From assembly GCF_002863565.1 (NCBI RefSeq), contig NZ_PGUW01000018.1:79361-143360 (forward strand): DNA of 64,000 bases, given 5' to 3'. Numbering within the stretch: the first letter of the stretch is position 1; each line of letters begins with the position of its first letter. Made by a program: the position numbers and the translations under genes. The stretch comes from Bacillus sp. V5-8f. Lineage in GTDB: Bacteria > Bacillota > Bacilli > Bacillales > DSM-1321. Under the pieces are notes generated by a model that was given only the letters and a program-made list of their open reading frames with translations, did not search any database and had not been told where the DNA came from. Of this stretch, positions 52,269 through 59,764 are shown piece by piece.

Positions 52269-53408
52269 TTATTCTTCTTCTCGTAACAGAAGGGCTTCCT
52301 TCGCCATAACCGCAAGTTCAATTGTTTCAAGGGTTTTGCAATAATTATTTAAAATCTCTCCATTCAAACTGACTTCTTTATGAATATAATCCAGAACATG
52401 CCAATCCCGAAACCAATCTCCGCTCTTCGCATCTTCATGAGGGGTATTCGGCCAGGCGTATTTTAAAGGCGGGCTGTACAGCCGCTCGGCGCCCTTTCTC
52501 AATACGCAATTCTTGACCCGTCGCTTATAAAGGGATCGGGGAAAAGATTCATATACATCATTAAACAAATCAGGCCAATAATCTTTCCGTGATCCCGTGT
52601 GAGGGCGTGCATGCGCCCATGTCAAGACCCCCGCCAGAATCTTTTCACGCTGAAAAAGAAGGGAATACAATTTTTTTCCGAATAAAATTCTTTCGTGGAG
52701 CGAAGTGAAATACCGTGAAGTGGCGCCGGCAAGTGAAGTTTTCTCCCTTTTTTCCCCTGCCCAGTAGGGAAAAAGAATGTTATTGAGACGCAAAAAATCA
52801 TACGCTTTGAAGCTGACCGTACCGGTTACGGTTTTTTTGAAATGATTATTTTGAATCAATCCTTTTTCCAAATAGTTTTGTTCATTTATCACCATCGCAA
52901 TCGCCAACGTATAGCTATCCCCGCTGCGCCAAAAATAACGCCACATCGTTTCCATGAAGGTGGAAGTGTAAAAAAAAGGTAAAAGATGGAACATCCCTTG
53001 GCTACCCCTCACACTCAGGTCATAAACCAAAAATTGAGGAAACACATCTTGAAAAATCAACCAACTGCCGCGTTCCAAAAAAGAAAAAAAAGCTTTCTGA
53101 TCTCTTTCAGGCAGAAGTTTTGTCAGTAATTCCCCTTTTAAATCCGTCATGTTCCATCCGACGTTTCGCGATACCATATGTCCGAGAAGGGCCCAATGTA
53201 TTTCAGGGTGCTGAAGGTAAAACTGAAAATAAGCTTGCGTCCGTGTTACATTGTTTTGGTTAAGTTGTCTCGTCTGTTCTCTTATAAGGTGAATACATTG
53301 TTTCTCATATTCTGATAAACAGGGCAGTAGGTCGGAAGATTTCTTTTTCATCTTTTTTTTTAATTCTTTTTTTACATCTGACAAAGAATCCAGCAAAAAC
53401 GGCATCAT
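52269..53408 (-). CDS. DUF2515 (YppC-like) protein, 379 aa
   Basis: A large soluble helical protein. Conserved phrases include NQNNVTRTQAYFQFYLQHPE, HWALLGHMVSRNVGWNMTDL and KGELLTKLLPERDQKAFFSF. The family is widespread in Bacilli and has no known role. It is coded divergently from the terpenoid cyclase across 113 bp (or 74 bp to the longest frame), an arrangement suggesting a functional link to sporulene-type lipids. The ATG at 53408 or 53405 follows TTTGATAAGGGATG. Confidence 0.85.
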   Translation of the reverse strand: MMPFLLDSLSDVKKELKKKMKKKSSDLLPCLSEYEKQCIHLIREQTRQLNQNNVTRTQAYFQFYLQHPEIHWALLGHMVSRNVGWNMTDLKGELLTKLLPERDQKAFFSFLERGSWLIFQDVFPQFLVYDLSVRGSQGMFHLLPFFYTSTFMETMWRYFWRSGDSYTLAIAMVINEQNYLEKGLIQNNHFKKTVTGTVSFKAYDFLRLNNILFPYWAGEKREKTSLAGATSRYFTSLHERILFGKKLYSLLFQREKILAGVLTWAHARPHTGSRKDYWPDLFNDVYESFPRSLYKRRVKNCVLRKGAERLYSPPLKYAWPNTPHEDAKSGDWFRDWHVLDYIHKEVSLNGEILNNYCKTLETIELAVMAKEALLLREEE

Positions 53409-53521
53409 CCCTTATCAAAGTTCATTTTGACTGTATCGGTCACCCCCTTCAAAGGAATGCATATTCATATTGCACACGGAATATGAATACAAAGATGAAT
53501 ATTTGGGAGAGGATGGGAAAT

Positions 53522-55426
53522 ATGAGGCATCGGGTATATAAGGAAATTAACAGAATCGCCAACCAGTTCGTCCAAGACCAATCAGAGGACGGGGCCTGGC
53601 ATTATCCTTTCGAGACCGGGATCGCTACGGACTGCAGTATGATTATCTTATTACGGACATTGGAGATAAATGATGAGGAGTTCATAAAAGAATTGGTGAA
53701 ACGTATCGCCGGAAAACAGCAGGAAGATGGGTCTTGGAAGCTGTTTCATGATGAGGAAAAAGGGAATCTAACAGCTACTGTGGAAGCTTATTATGCCCTT
53801 CTTTATTCTGGTTACCGGGATCGAAAGGACCAGGAAATCCTGGCAGCGAGACAGTTTATTATGGCCAACGGAGGGGCCACGGAGGTCCATATGTTTTTGA
53901 AAATCATGTTGGCCATAACAGGACAATGTGAGTGGCCGCACTTCCCCATTAATATTGAAGTGATGCTTTTACCAGACTCCTTTCTAATCAATCTTTTTGA
54001 CCTCTCCGTGTACGGAAGAGCCAACATTATCCCTTTTTTAATTCTCGCCAATTTGAATTATCGTAGGAGAACGCAAAGATCGCCCGATCTCTCAGATTTG
54101 TTTCAAAAAAGAGAAGTTCGTTTTTTTACAGAGAATCCATCAGAAGAGGCCCGCTCGGTGATCAATTTGATTAAACAGGGCATTCAGGCTCTAAAAAACC
54201 CTGGAAACCTTCGCGAATTGTCATTATATCGCGCCGAAAAATATATGCTGGACCGAATCGAACCGGACGGCACCTTTTGTAATTATTCCAGCTCAACTTT
54301 TCTAATGATTTTTGCCTTACTGGCGAGGGGGTATCCCAATACACATCCAGTGATTACTCGTGCTGTGCAAGGTTTAAAAGAGATGACCTGCCGGATTGAC
54401 GGAGAACTTCACTGCCAGTATACGACGGCTTCGGTCTGGAATACGACTTTAATCAATTATGCTCTGCAAGAATCAGGAGTTCCCTATTCATCCAACACTA
54501 TTCAAAAAGCAAATCATTACATTCTCTCCCGTCAGCATCTCAAATACGGGGATTGGGTCATTCATGAACCGAACCTGTTACCGGGAGGTTGGGGGTTTGG
54601 GGACAGTAACACGATCCAACCAGATATTGACGACACCACTGCTGCACTGAGAGCGATACGTACTTTGGCCATAGAGCAAGTGGATTGCCGGCAAGCATGG
54701 GATCGTGGAGTAAACTGGCTCATTTCCATGCAAAACAATGACGGCGGTTGGGCGGCATTCGAAAAGAATGTGGACAAGAAAGTGTTGAACTTGTTACCGA
54801 TAGAGGGTGGAAAAGATTTATTGATTGATCCGTCGACTGCTGATTTGACGGGAAGGACTTTAGAGTTCTTCGGAAACTATACCCATTTGGATCTTCACCA
54901 TCCGATGGTGAAAGGTGGAATTCGTTGGCTGTTACGGCATCAAAATTCAGATGGTTCCTGGGTGGGGCGATGGGGCGTGTATATTTATGGCACATGGGCG
55001 GCCGTAACGGGATTGGTTGCAGTTGGGGTTCCCACGAATCATCCAGCTATTCAAAACGCTCTAACTTGGTTGCGGAAAATTCAGAATCCCGACGGGGGTT
55101 GGGGAGAATCCTGTAAAAGTGATATCAAAAATTGTTATGTGCCCTTGGGCGAAAGTACCCGCACTCATACCGCTTGGGCCCTTGACGCACTCATCTCGGC
55201 CGCAACTGGAGTTACGCCTGAAATTGAAAACGGTGCAGCTTTTTTAGTGGATAAGAAGGAAAAAGATTGGACGACGACCTACCCTAAAGGAAGGGGAATG
55301 GCAGGATCCTTTTATCTCAATTATCATTGTTATGAATATGTTTTTCCATTGATTTCCCTGGCCCATTATCAAAAATTAACTGGTGGACAGCTCCTAACAG
55401 GTTTGTCACACAAGGATTTTAATTAA
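53522..55426 (+). CDS. sqhC: Squalene-hopene cyclase family: tetraprenyl-beta-curcumene/sporulenol-type cyclase
   Basis: 634 residues from the chosen start, close to the 632 of B. subtilis SqhC. The catalytic acid motif is QPDIDDTTAALRA (DxDD). QW repeats appear many times (QSEDGAW, QNNDGGW, QNSDGSW, QNPDGGWGES). The segment EKNVDKKVLNLLPIEGG then DPSTADLTGR is typical of the Bacillus enzymes. They cyclise tetraprenyl-curcumene or squalene in or on the membrane to pentacyclic spore lipids. ATG at 53522 lies 9 nt after GGGAGAGG; earlier in-frame ATGs at 53483, 53495 and 53513 lack such a site. Confidence 0.93.
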   Translation: MRHRVYKEINRIANQFVQDQSEDGAWHYPFETGIATDCSMIILLRTLEINDEEFIKELVKRIAGKQQEDGSWKLFHDEEKGNLTATVEAYYALLYSGYRDRKDQEILAARQFIMANGGATEVHMFLKIMLAITGQCEWPHFPINIEVMLLPDSFLINLFDLSVYGRANIIPFLILANLNYRRRTQRSPDLSDLFQKREVRFFTENPSEEARSVINLIKQGIQALKNPGNLRELSLYRAEKYMLDRIEPDGTFCNYSSSTFLMIFALLARGYPNTHPVITRAVQGLKEMTCRIDGELHCQYTTASVWNTTLINYALQESGVPYSSNTIQKANHYILSRQHLKYGDWVIHEPNLLPGGWGFGDSNTIQPDIDDTTAALRAIRTLAIEQVDCRQAWDRGVNWLISMQNNDGGWAAFEKNVDKKVLNLLPIEGGKDLLIDPSTADLTGRTLEFFGNYTHLDLHHPMVKGGIRWLLRHQNSDGSWVGRWGVYIYGTWAAVTGLVAVGVPTNHPAIQNALTWLRKIQNPDGGWGESCKSDIKNCYVPLGESTRTHTAWALDALISAATGVTPEIENGAAFLVDKKEKDWTTTYPKGRGMAGSFYLNYHCYEYVFPLISLAHYQKLTGGQLLTGLSHKDFN

Positions 55427-55563
55427 GATTTGTGTATTCAAAAAAACTCTTGAGTGACCTTTGGCATACTTTTATATCCTTTCCCATAAAATGAACAAAC
55501 CACAACCGACGGCAGTCTTGGGCAAAAAAGAAATCTTACCAACTAAAAGGAGGCAGACAAAAG

Positions 55564-56109
55564 ATGCTAGGGGCGCTCCACCAATTTTTGGATCTTAAAA
55601 CATTAATTTGGTTGTTTCCCATCATTTTTATATTCCATGACTTAGAAGAGATCATAACCATTGAATCTTCTATGGCTGCAAACAAAGACAGCTATCCGAA
55701 AACTAACTTTGTCGAACTAACATTAAGAATGAGGGAGAAACTAGGTTCGACCGCTGCCCAGCTTGCTGTTTCGGCTACATGGATTTTATTGATTATATCA
55801 TTCACTGCAGTGATGACCGCCCATTTTTCATCTAACGGAGCGGGTTTTCTTTTATTTACAGCCATTCTTAATTTATTTGTTTTGCAGGCATTGATGCATA
55901 TTGTTCAAACCATCATGTTCAGGGGCTACACGCCTGGCATCATAACTTCACTGTTCCTCCTTACCCCATACTGCCTCGTTACATATTATTTTTTAGTCGA
56001 ATATGGACAGATGGACTGGCATTTGATATTCACCAGTCTTCCGGTTAGTTTGATTTTGATCCTGGTTTTCCTAGTTGGCAATCTTTTAGGCCGTTATTTT
56101 GTTCGATAA
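55564..56109 (+). CDS. HXXEE-domain membrane protein, 181 aa
   Basis: The defining motif is FIFHDLEEII (His-x-x-Glu-Glu, residues 25-29). Four or five membrane helices follow, with conserved His in LQALMHIVQTIMFRGYTPG. The motif suggests a metal site at the membrane; the family function is unknown. AAAAGGAGG lies at good distance before the ATG. It follows the cyclase by 137 bp on the same strand but probably has its own promoter. Confidence 0.85.
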   Translation: MLGALHQFLDLKTLIWLFPIIFIFHDLEEIITIESSMAANKDSYPKTNFVELTLRMREKLGSTAAQLAVSATWILLIISFTAVMTAHFSSNGAGFLLFTAILNLFVLQALMHIVQTIMFRGYTPGIITSLFLLTPYCLVTYYFLVEYGQMDWHLIFTSLPVSLILILVFLVGNLLGRYFVR

Positions 56110-56143
56110 TTGGCCCACCCTTTACTTTAAGAACTGCATGCTA

Positions 56144-56329
56144 CTACTCTGTCCATATCTTTCTCACTTCCCAAATTTCATCTTCTCTTATTTCATACTT
56201 TATATTTGCTTCATCTAAACGCTGAATTTGATTATCGGCTTTATCTGTCCAATATGTATAAGTTTCTCCTGTACTATAAGCCGATAGTGTAATGAGTACG
56301 ACAAAAGTAATGAAAAATATATTTTTTAT
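56144..56329 (-). CDS. Small secreted or anchored protein, 61 aa, with ATA at the start position
   Basis: The minus frame ends at TAG 56144 and reads KNIFFITFVVLITLSAYSTG then ETYTYWTDKADNQIQRLDEA and NIKYEIREDEIWEVRKIW, a membrane segment plus a short charged domain. AAAGGTGGAGG is placed 9 nt before ATA (complement 56327-56329), exactly where ATG is expected, and no other start codon exists upstream. Either AUA initiates, or the gene lost its start codon by one G-to-A change. Confidence 0.5.
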   Translation of the reverse strand: MKNIFFITFVVLITLSAYSTGETYTYWTDKADNQIQRLDEANIKYEIREDEIWEVRKIWTE

Positions 56330-56458
56330 ATAACTCTCCCTCCACCTTTAAAATTATCATGAAAATCCATTATTCTTATTAAACATTACTGCTCCGTTTG
56401 TTCAATTGGAAGCGCCGATAGCATTCAATATCCTGGACTAAATCGCCTTTTGCAGCCA

Positions 56459-56575
56459 TTAATCAGCTAGGTCAACCAGCACCTCCCCTACCCCCGCATG
56501 GTCCTCTCGGAGATAACCTGCACGGATGGCAATAGCCGAACGATAATAGTCCTCTGCAAGCGAATAGTGGCGGAA
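56459..56575 (-). pseudogene. Remnant of a TPR-type protein
   Basis: An open stretch without a start reads RHYSLAEDYYRSAIAIRAGY then LREDHAGVGEVLVDLAD to TAA. The tetratricopeptide-like spacing of Ala, Tyr and Leu suggests the end of a TPR protein. The plus-strand DNA between 56640 and 56950 has further coding-like debris (EGPIIEQNLGRVEYRNNSDS) that I cannot assign. Confidence 0.35.
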
Positions 56576-56952
56576 ACATCAATCAGACCATTGTTGGAAT
56601 GTCTTCTTCCATAGTAGAGCAGCTACACGCGGCTTAGAAAAAATGATGATACTATTGGGAAACGGACTAAACTAATATTTAATCGTAGTGTTCTTGTTAA
56701 TGCAGGGGCGAGGTGTCAAACTCATAAGGGAGACCTCTGACTATGTAAACAATTATCTTAATGAAGGGCCGATCATTGAGCAGAACCTCGGCCGTGTCGA
56801 ATACCGCAATAATTCCGACAGTGTAAAAAAATGGCCGAAGAATTGAAAGAAGCGTTTTTCTGGCCCGTGCGGTAAAATAGCATCTGGAAGACCGGATGAT
56901 CGTACATCCGAATGAAACGAGGTTTTCTTATAAAATATGGTTTAAAAAGACT

Positions 56953-56984
56953 AAAGGGAGGGTTTTGTCACCTCCCTTATTTTC
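56953..56984 (+). terminator. Terminator-like hairpin, no gene before it
   Basis: AAGGGAGG-GTTTTGTCA-CCTCCCTT then ATTTTC. It probably ended the decayed plus-strand gene at 56.6-56.9 kb. Confidence 0.65.
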
Positions 56985-57087
56985 TTAATCCTTTTAAAGA
57001 ATTGACGTGACATTCCTACCTTTGGTTTTAGGTTACTTGTAAAGCTAAACCCTAGGAATTTCTCTTCCAATCAAGGGTATCAACCTT

Positions 57088-57972
57088 CTATTTAACTTCT
57101 GCATATAGTTCGTGTCTGCAATGTTCAATGATTTCCGAACCGGTGGCCACCCATACGTCTTCGTGGCTGGTAATGTGTTGTAATGCTTTTTCAAAATATT
57201 TACTTCTGAATGGATGTCCGATTAAGAAGGGATGTAAACAAATCGACATTACCCTGCCGTTCTCCGCACCTTCCTGGTAAAGGACATCAAATTGGTCAAT
57301 AATCATTTGGCCGAATTGCTCTGGAGTATGCCCGAAGCTTAGGAAGGACGTGATGTCATTCATTTCAATCGAATAGGGGATAGAGTAAAGTGACCCGTTA
57401 TTTCTGACTTTCATTGGGTACGGCTGATCATCGTTTACCCAATCAGCCACATATTCTACCCCTGCTTCCGCTAGTAAATCTGGAGTATGATAGGTTTCCG
57501 TTAGTGCCGGTCCAAGCCAGCCTTGTGGTCTTTGTCCCGTACTCGCTTCGATCGTTGAAAGCACATTTTCAATGATTTGCTTTTCCTCTTCTTCGCTAAT
57601 CCCTGTGAGAAGAGTAGAGTTTGTTTTGCCGTGACCCATAAACTCCCAATCTAATTTTTTAGCTGCTTCGATGATTTCAGGATAATTCTCGCAAACTTCC
57701 GAGTTCAGTGCAACTGTACCTTTCACATTGTACTTCTGCATGACCTCCATCATTCGCCAAATACCTACGCGAACACCGTAATCACGCCAAGAGTAGTTTA
57801 GTATATCTGGATTAAAACTCGCCGTTCCTCCATAAATCGAAGTCGATGGCTGATCGATGTGAAAATGTTCAATATTCGGTATTACCCATAAGGCAACTCT
57901 TGCGCCATTTGGTAATTTCAAAGGTTTACGACTGATAATAGGGGAAAAATCAAACCGAGTATTATTCATCAT
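57088..57972 (-). CDS. Polysaccharide deacetylase-family hydrolase, PuuE/allantoinase-like
   Basis: 294 residues with the NodB fold: VALWVIPNIEHFHID (first strand with acidic residues), NVKGTVALNSEVCENYPEII, WEFMGHGKTNSTLLTGISEE, GWLGPALTETYHTPDLL and ICLHPFLIGHP. This version, with GHG and SICLHP, is the group that contains PuuE allantoinase and related amidohydrolases of small ureides rather than chitin deacetylases. That fits the neighbouring amidohydrolase (cysteine hydrolase) genes. Start ATG at 57972 behind GAGGAGAATGT. Confidence 0.82.
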   Translation of the reverse strand: MMNNTRFDFSPIISRKPLKLPNGARVALWVIPNIEHFHIDQPSTSIYGGTASFNPDILNYSWRDYGVRVGIWRMMEVMQKYNVKGTVALNSEVCENYPEIIEAAKKLDWEFMGHGKTNSTLLTGISEEEEKQIIENVLSTIEASTGQRPQGWLGPALTETYHTPDLLAEAGVEYVADWVNDDQPYPMKVRNNGSLYSIPYSIEMNDITSFLSFGHTPEQFGQMIIDQFDVLYQEGAENGRVMSICLHPFLIGHPFRSKYFEKALQHITSHEDVWVATGSEIIEHCRHELYAEVK

Positions 57973-58145
57973 ACATTCTCCTCTTAAATGAAATGGTTGT
58001 ATCATCTGAGAAGTTGAAAGTTTGTTAAAAGTTAATAAACTTATTCAAACTTGACTTTCTATTGCCATCCTAATGGAACCTTTAAAGGATTTCTACTAAA
58101 CTGTTAGATAACCTAACAGTGATTTTTATCAACTATTTGCCCAAA

Positions 58146-58181
58146 CAAATAAGCTTTGCATCGTCTGCAAAGCTTATTTTC
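58146..58181 (-). terminator. Terminator of the HTH-isochorismatase gene
   Basis: AAATAAGCTTTGCA-TCGTC-TGCAAAGCTTATTT, 14-bp perfect stem that overlaps the stop region of the gene. Confidence 0.88.
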
Positions 58182-58938
58182 TCCCATATAAAAATCGTAC
58201 TACCTCTTGAGTCGATACGACATCTCCTAGTTTTCTGCTGATGTCTTCGATATTGCTCCGGTGAATAAATTCATCGCGGTCGCCAACAGCGTCCAGAGGG
58301 ACAATCGGCTTAATCCCATATTGTAATGTTTCTGTAGCCACAGCCCGGACTGCACCGCTAGTTGAAAATCCACAGATAATCAGCGTATCGCAATTTTGTT
58401 TCCTCAAAAGATTCAATAATTCTGTCTCGTAGTAGATGGAGAAATACTTAGAAAGAAGGTGCGTATCTCTTTCCCGGCCCTTGATGCGGGGATCTAATTC
58501 GATCTCCTCTATTCCCCGTTTTAAGGAACTAATAATGGGGATTTTTTTTTGATAAATCTCTAGTCCTGGATCGTTTTCAACAAAAATCGAATGGGCAAAA
58601 ATAACGGGACAATCCGTTTGATGTGCGGTATCAACCAGTCTGGAGATTTCCTCTATTTCTTTGTCCCAGCTGCCGTGAAGCGGATATTCTTTATTGGTAA
58701 ACGCCGTATTACAGTCAATGACGAGCAGAACAGGTTGCGTTCCAAATCCTATTTTTCCAGAGAACCCTTTATTTAAAAAGAAATGCTCAATCTCCGAGGT
58801 GGAATATCTCCTTTGGCCTCCTGGGGTATAGTAAACACGAATACCATAACCTCTTACTTCATTATCCGTTTCTAATCTTCTAAGCGTTGTAGGAGAAATT
58901 CCTAGTAATTTTGCTGCCTCTTTGATAGGTACTAAAAT
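58174..58938 (-). CDS. MerR-like HTH fused to a catalytically dead isochorismatase domain, AUU start
   Basis: The frame is uninterrupted from about 58944 to TAG/TAA-type stop at 58174 and encodes 254 residues. Residues 4-60 form a helix-turn-helix (PIKEAAKLLGISPTTLRRLE, TPGGQRRYSTSEIEHFF). The rest is a cysteine-hydrolase fold homologous to the enzyme at 59096: FGTQPVLLVIDCNTAFTNKE keeps the Asp and LLSKYFSIYYETELL keeps the Lys of the triad. The nucleophile loop, however, reads CGFSTSGAVRAV where the paralogue has CTTSGCVRAS, i.e. Cys to Ala. No ATG, GTG or TTG lies before the middle of the gene. AAAGGAGAGG stands 7 nt before ATT (complement 58936-58938). I infer a sensor-regulator of the divergent operon. 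Confidence 0.75.
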   Translation of the reverse strand: MLVPIKEAAKLLGISPTTLRRLETDNEVRGYGIRVYYTPGGQRRYSTSEIEHFFLNKGFSGKIGFGTQPVLLVIDCNTAFTNKEYPLHGSWDKEIEEISRLVDTAHQTDCPVIFAHSIFVENDPGLEIYQKKIPIISSLKRGIEEIELDPRIKGRERDTHLLSKYFSIYYETELLNLLRKQNCDTLIICGFSTSGAVRAVATETLQYGIKPIVPLDAVGDRDEFIHRSNIEDISRKLGDVVSTQEVVRFLYGRK

Positions 58939-59000
58939 AAGAGTTCCTCTCCTTTTTCTGTAAATCTAATCCTATCTTAACAGAAAAAAGTTGTAAGAAA

Positions 59001-59045
59001 AGTCAAAAAAATATTTTGACTAGTTTTTTAGCATTATGATATATT
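59001..59045. promoter_or_regulatory. Divergent promoters and operator dyad between regulator and hydrolase
   Basis: AGTCAAAA-AAATA-TTTTGACT (59001-59021) is a perfect inverted repeat. Its arms are themselves the -35 elements: TTGACT on the plus strand (59016-59021), with TATATT (59040-59045) as -10 after 18 bp, and TTGACT on the minus strand (59001-59006) toward the regulator. A protein on this dyad would control both directions. Confidence 0.7.
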
Positions 59046-59095
59046 TTGGTTAAGTTTGGTAAGTTTTATGATTTTGAAATAGGGAGATGATTCTA

Positions 59096-59743
59096 GTGGA
59101 AAATAATAAGGAAACAGCGTTTTTTGAACAAAGAGGTTTTGGAAAACAAATTGGTTTTGGGGATAAACCAGCCATACTGGTGATTGATTTAATTCATGCT
59201 TTTACCGATTATCAAAATCCTGAGATGGTACTTGCTGCAGATTTAGACCAGCAAATCTCTGAAACAAACCGTTTATTGGATGCTGCTTCCACACTAGACA
59301 TTCCTGTCATTTACACATCAGTAAGTTATGATGACAATTTTAAGGAGGCGGGAATTTGGGCGTTAAAACAAAGCGGTGTCATGACATTGCGGACAAATAC
59401 AAAGGCAGTAGAAGTAGATGAACGATTACATACAAATCCAAAACATACAACGATTGTGAAAAAGTATGCGTCTGCTTTCTTTGGAACTGATATGGTATCA
59501 CGTCTCGTTTCCCAACAAGTGGATACGGTGATTATGACTGGCTGCACGACCAGCGGGTGCGTGCGGGCAAGTGCTGTCGATGCGCTGTCTTATGGCTTTA
59601 GACCAATGGTTGTAGAGGAAGCGGTAGGGGACCGGTCAGAAGCGGCCCATAAACAAAGCCTATTTGACTTACAAGCGAAATATGCCGATGTGGTATCGGT
59701 CAATAGAGTATTAGAATACTTTAATATGCTCAAACAATCGTAA
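59096..59743 (+). CDS. Cysteine hydrolase of the isochorismatase/N-carbamoylsarcosine amidase family
   Basis: 215 residues. The triad is complete: Asp in AILVIDLIHAFTD, Lys in TIVKKYASAFFGTD, and Cys in GCTTSGCVRASAVDALSYGF. VVEEAVGDRSEAAHKQSLFD follows. Members hydrolyse amide or carbamoyl C-N bonds of small ureides and amides. GTG at 59096 lies 9 nt behind AGGGAG; the ATG at 59087 overlaps that site. It forms an operon with the MFS gene 21 bp downstream, and is divergent from a paralogous dead-enzyme regulator. Confidence 0.88.
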   Translation: MENNKETAFFEQRGFGKQIGFGDKPAILVIDLIHAFTDYQNPEMVLAADLDQQISETNRLLDAASTLDIPVIYTSVSYDDNFKEAGIWALKQSGVMTLRTNTKAVEVDERLHTNPKHTTIVKKYASAFFGTDMVSRLVSQQVDTVIMTGCTTSGCVRASAVDALSYGFRPMVVEEAVGDRSEAAHKQSLFDLQAKYADVVSVNRVLEYFNMLKQS

Positions 59744-59764
59744 ACAGGAAGGGGATCTGTTCCC

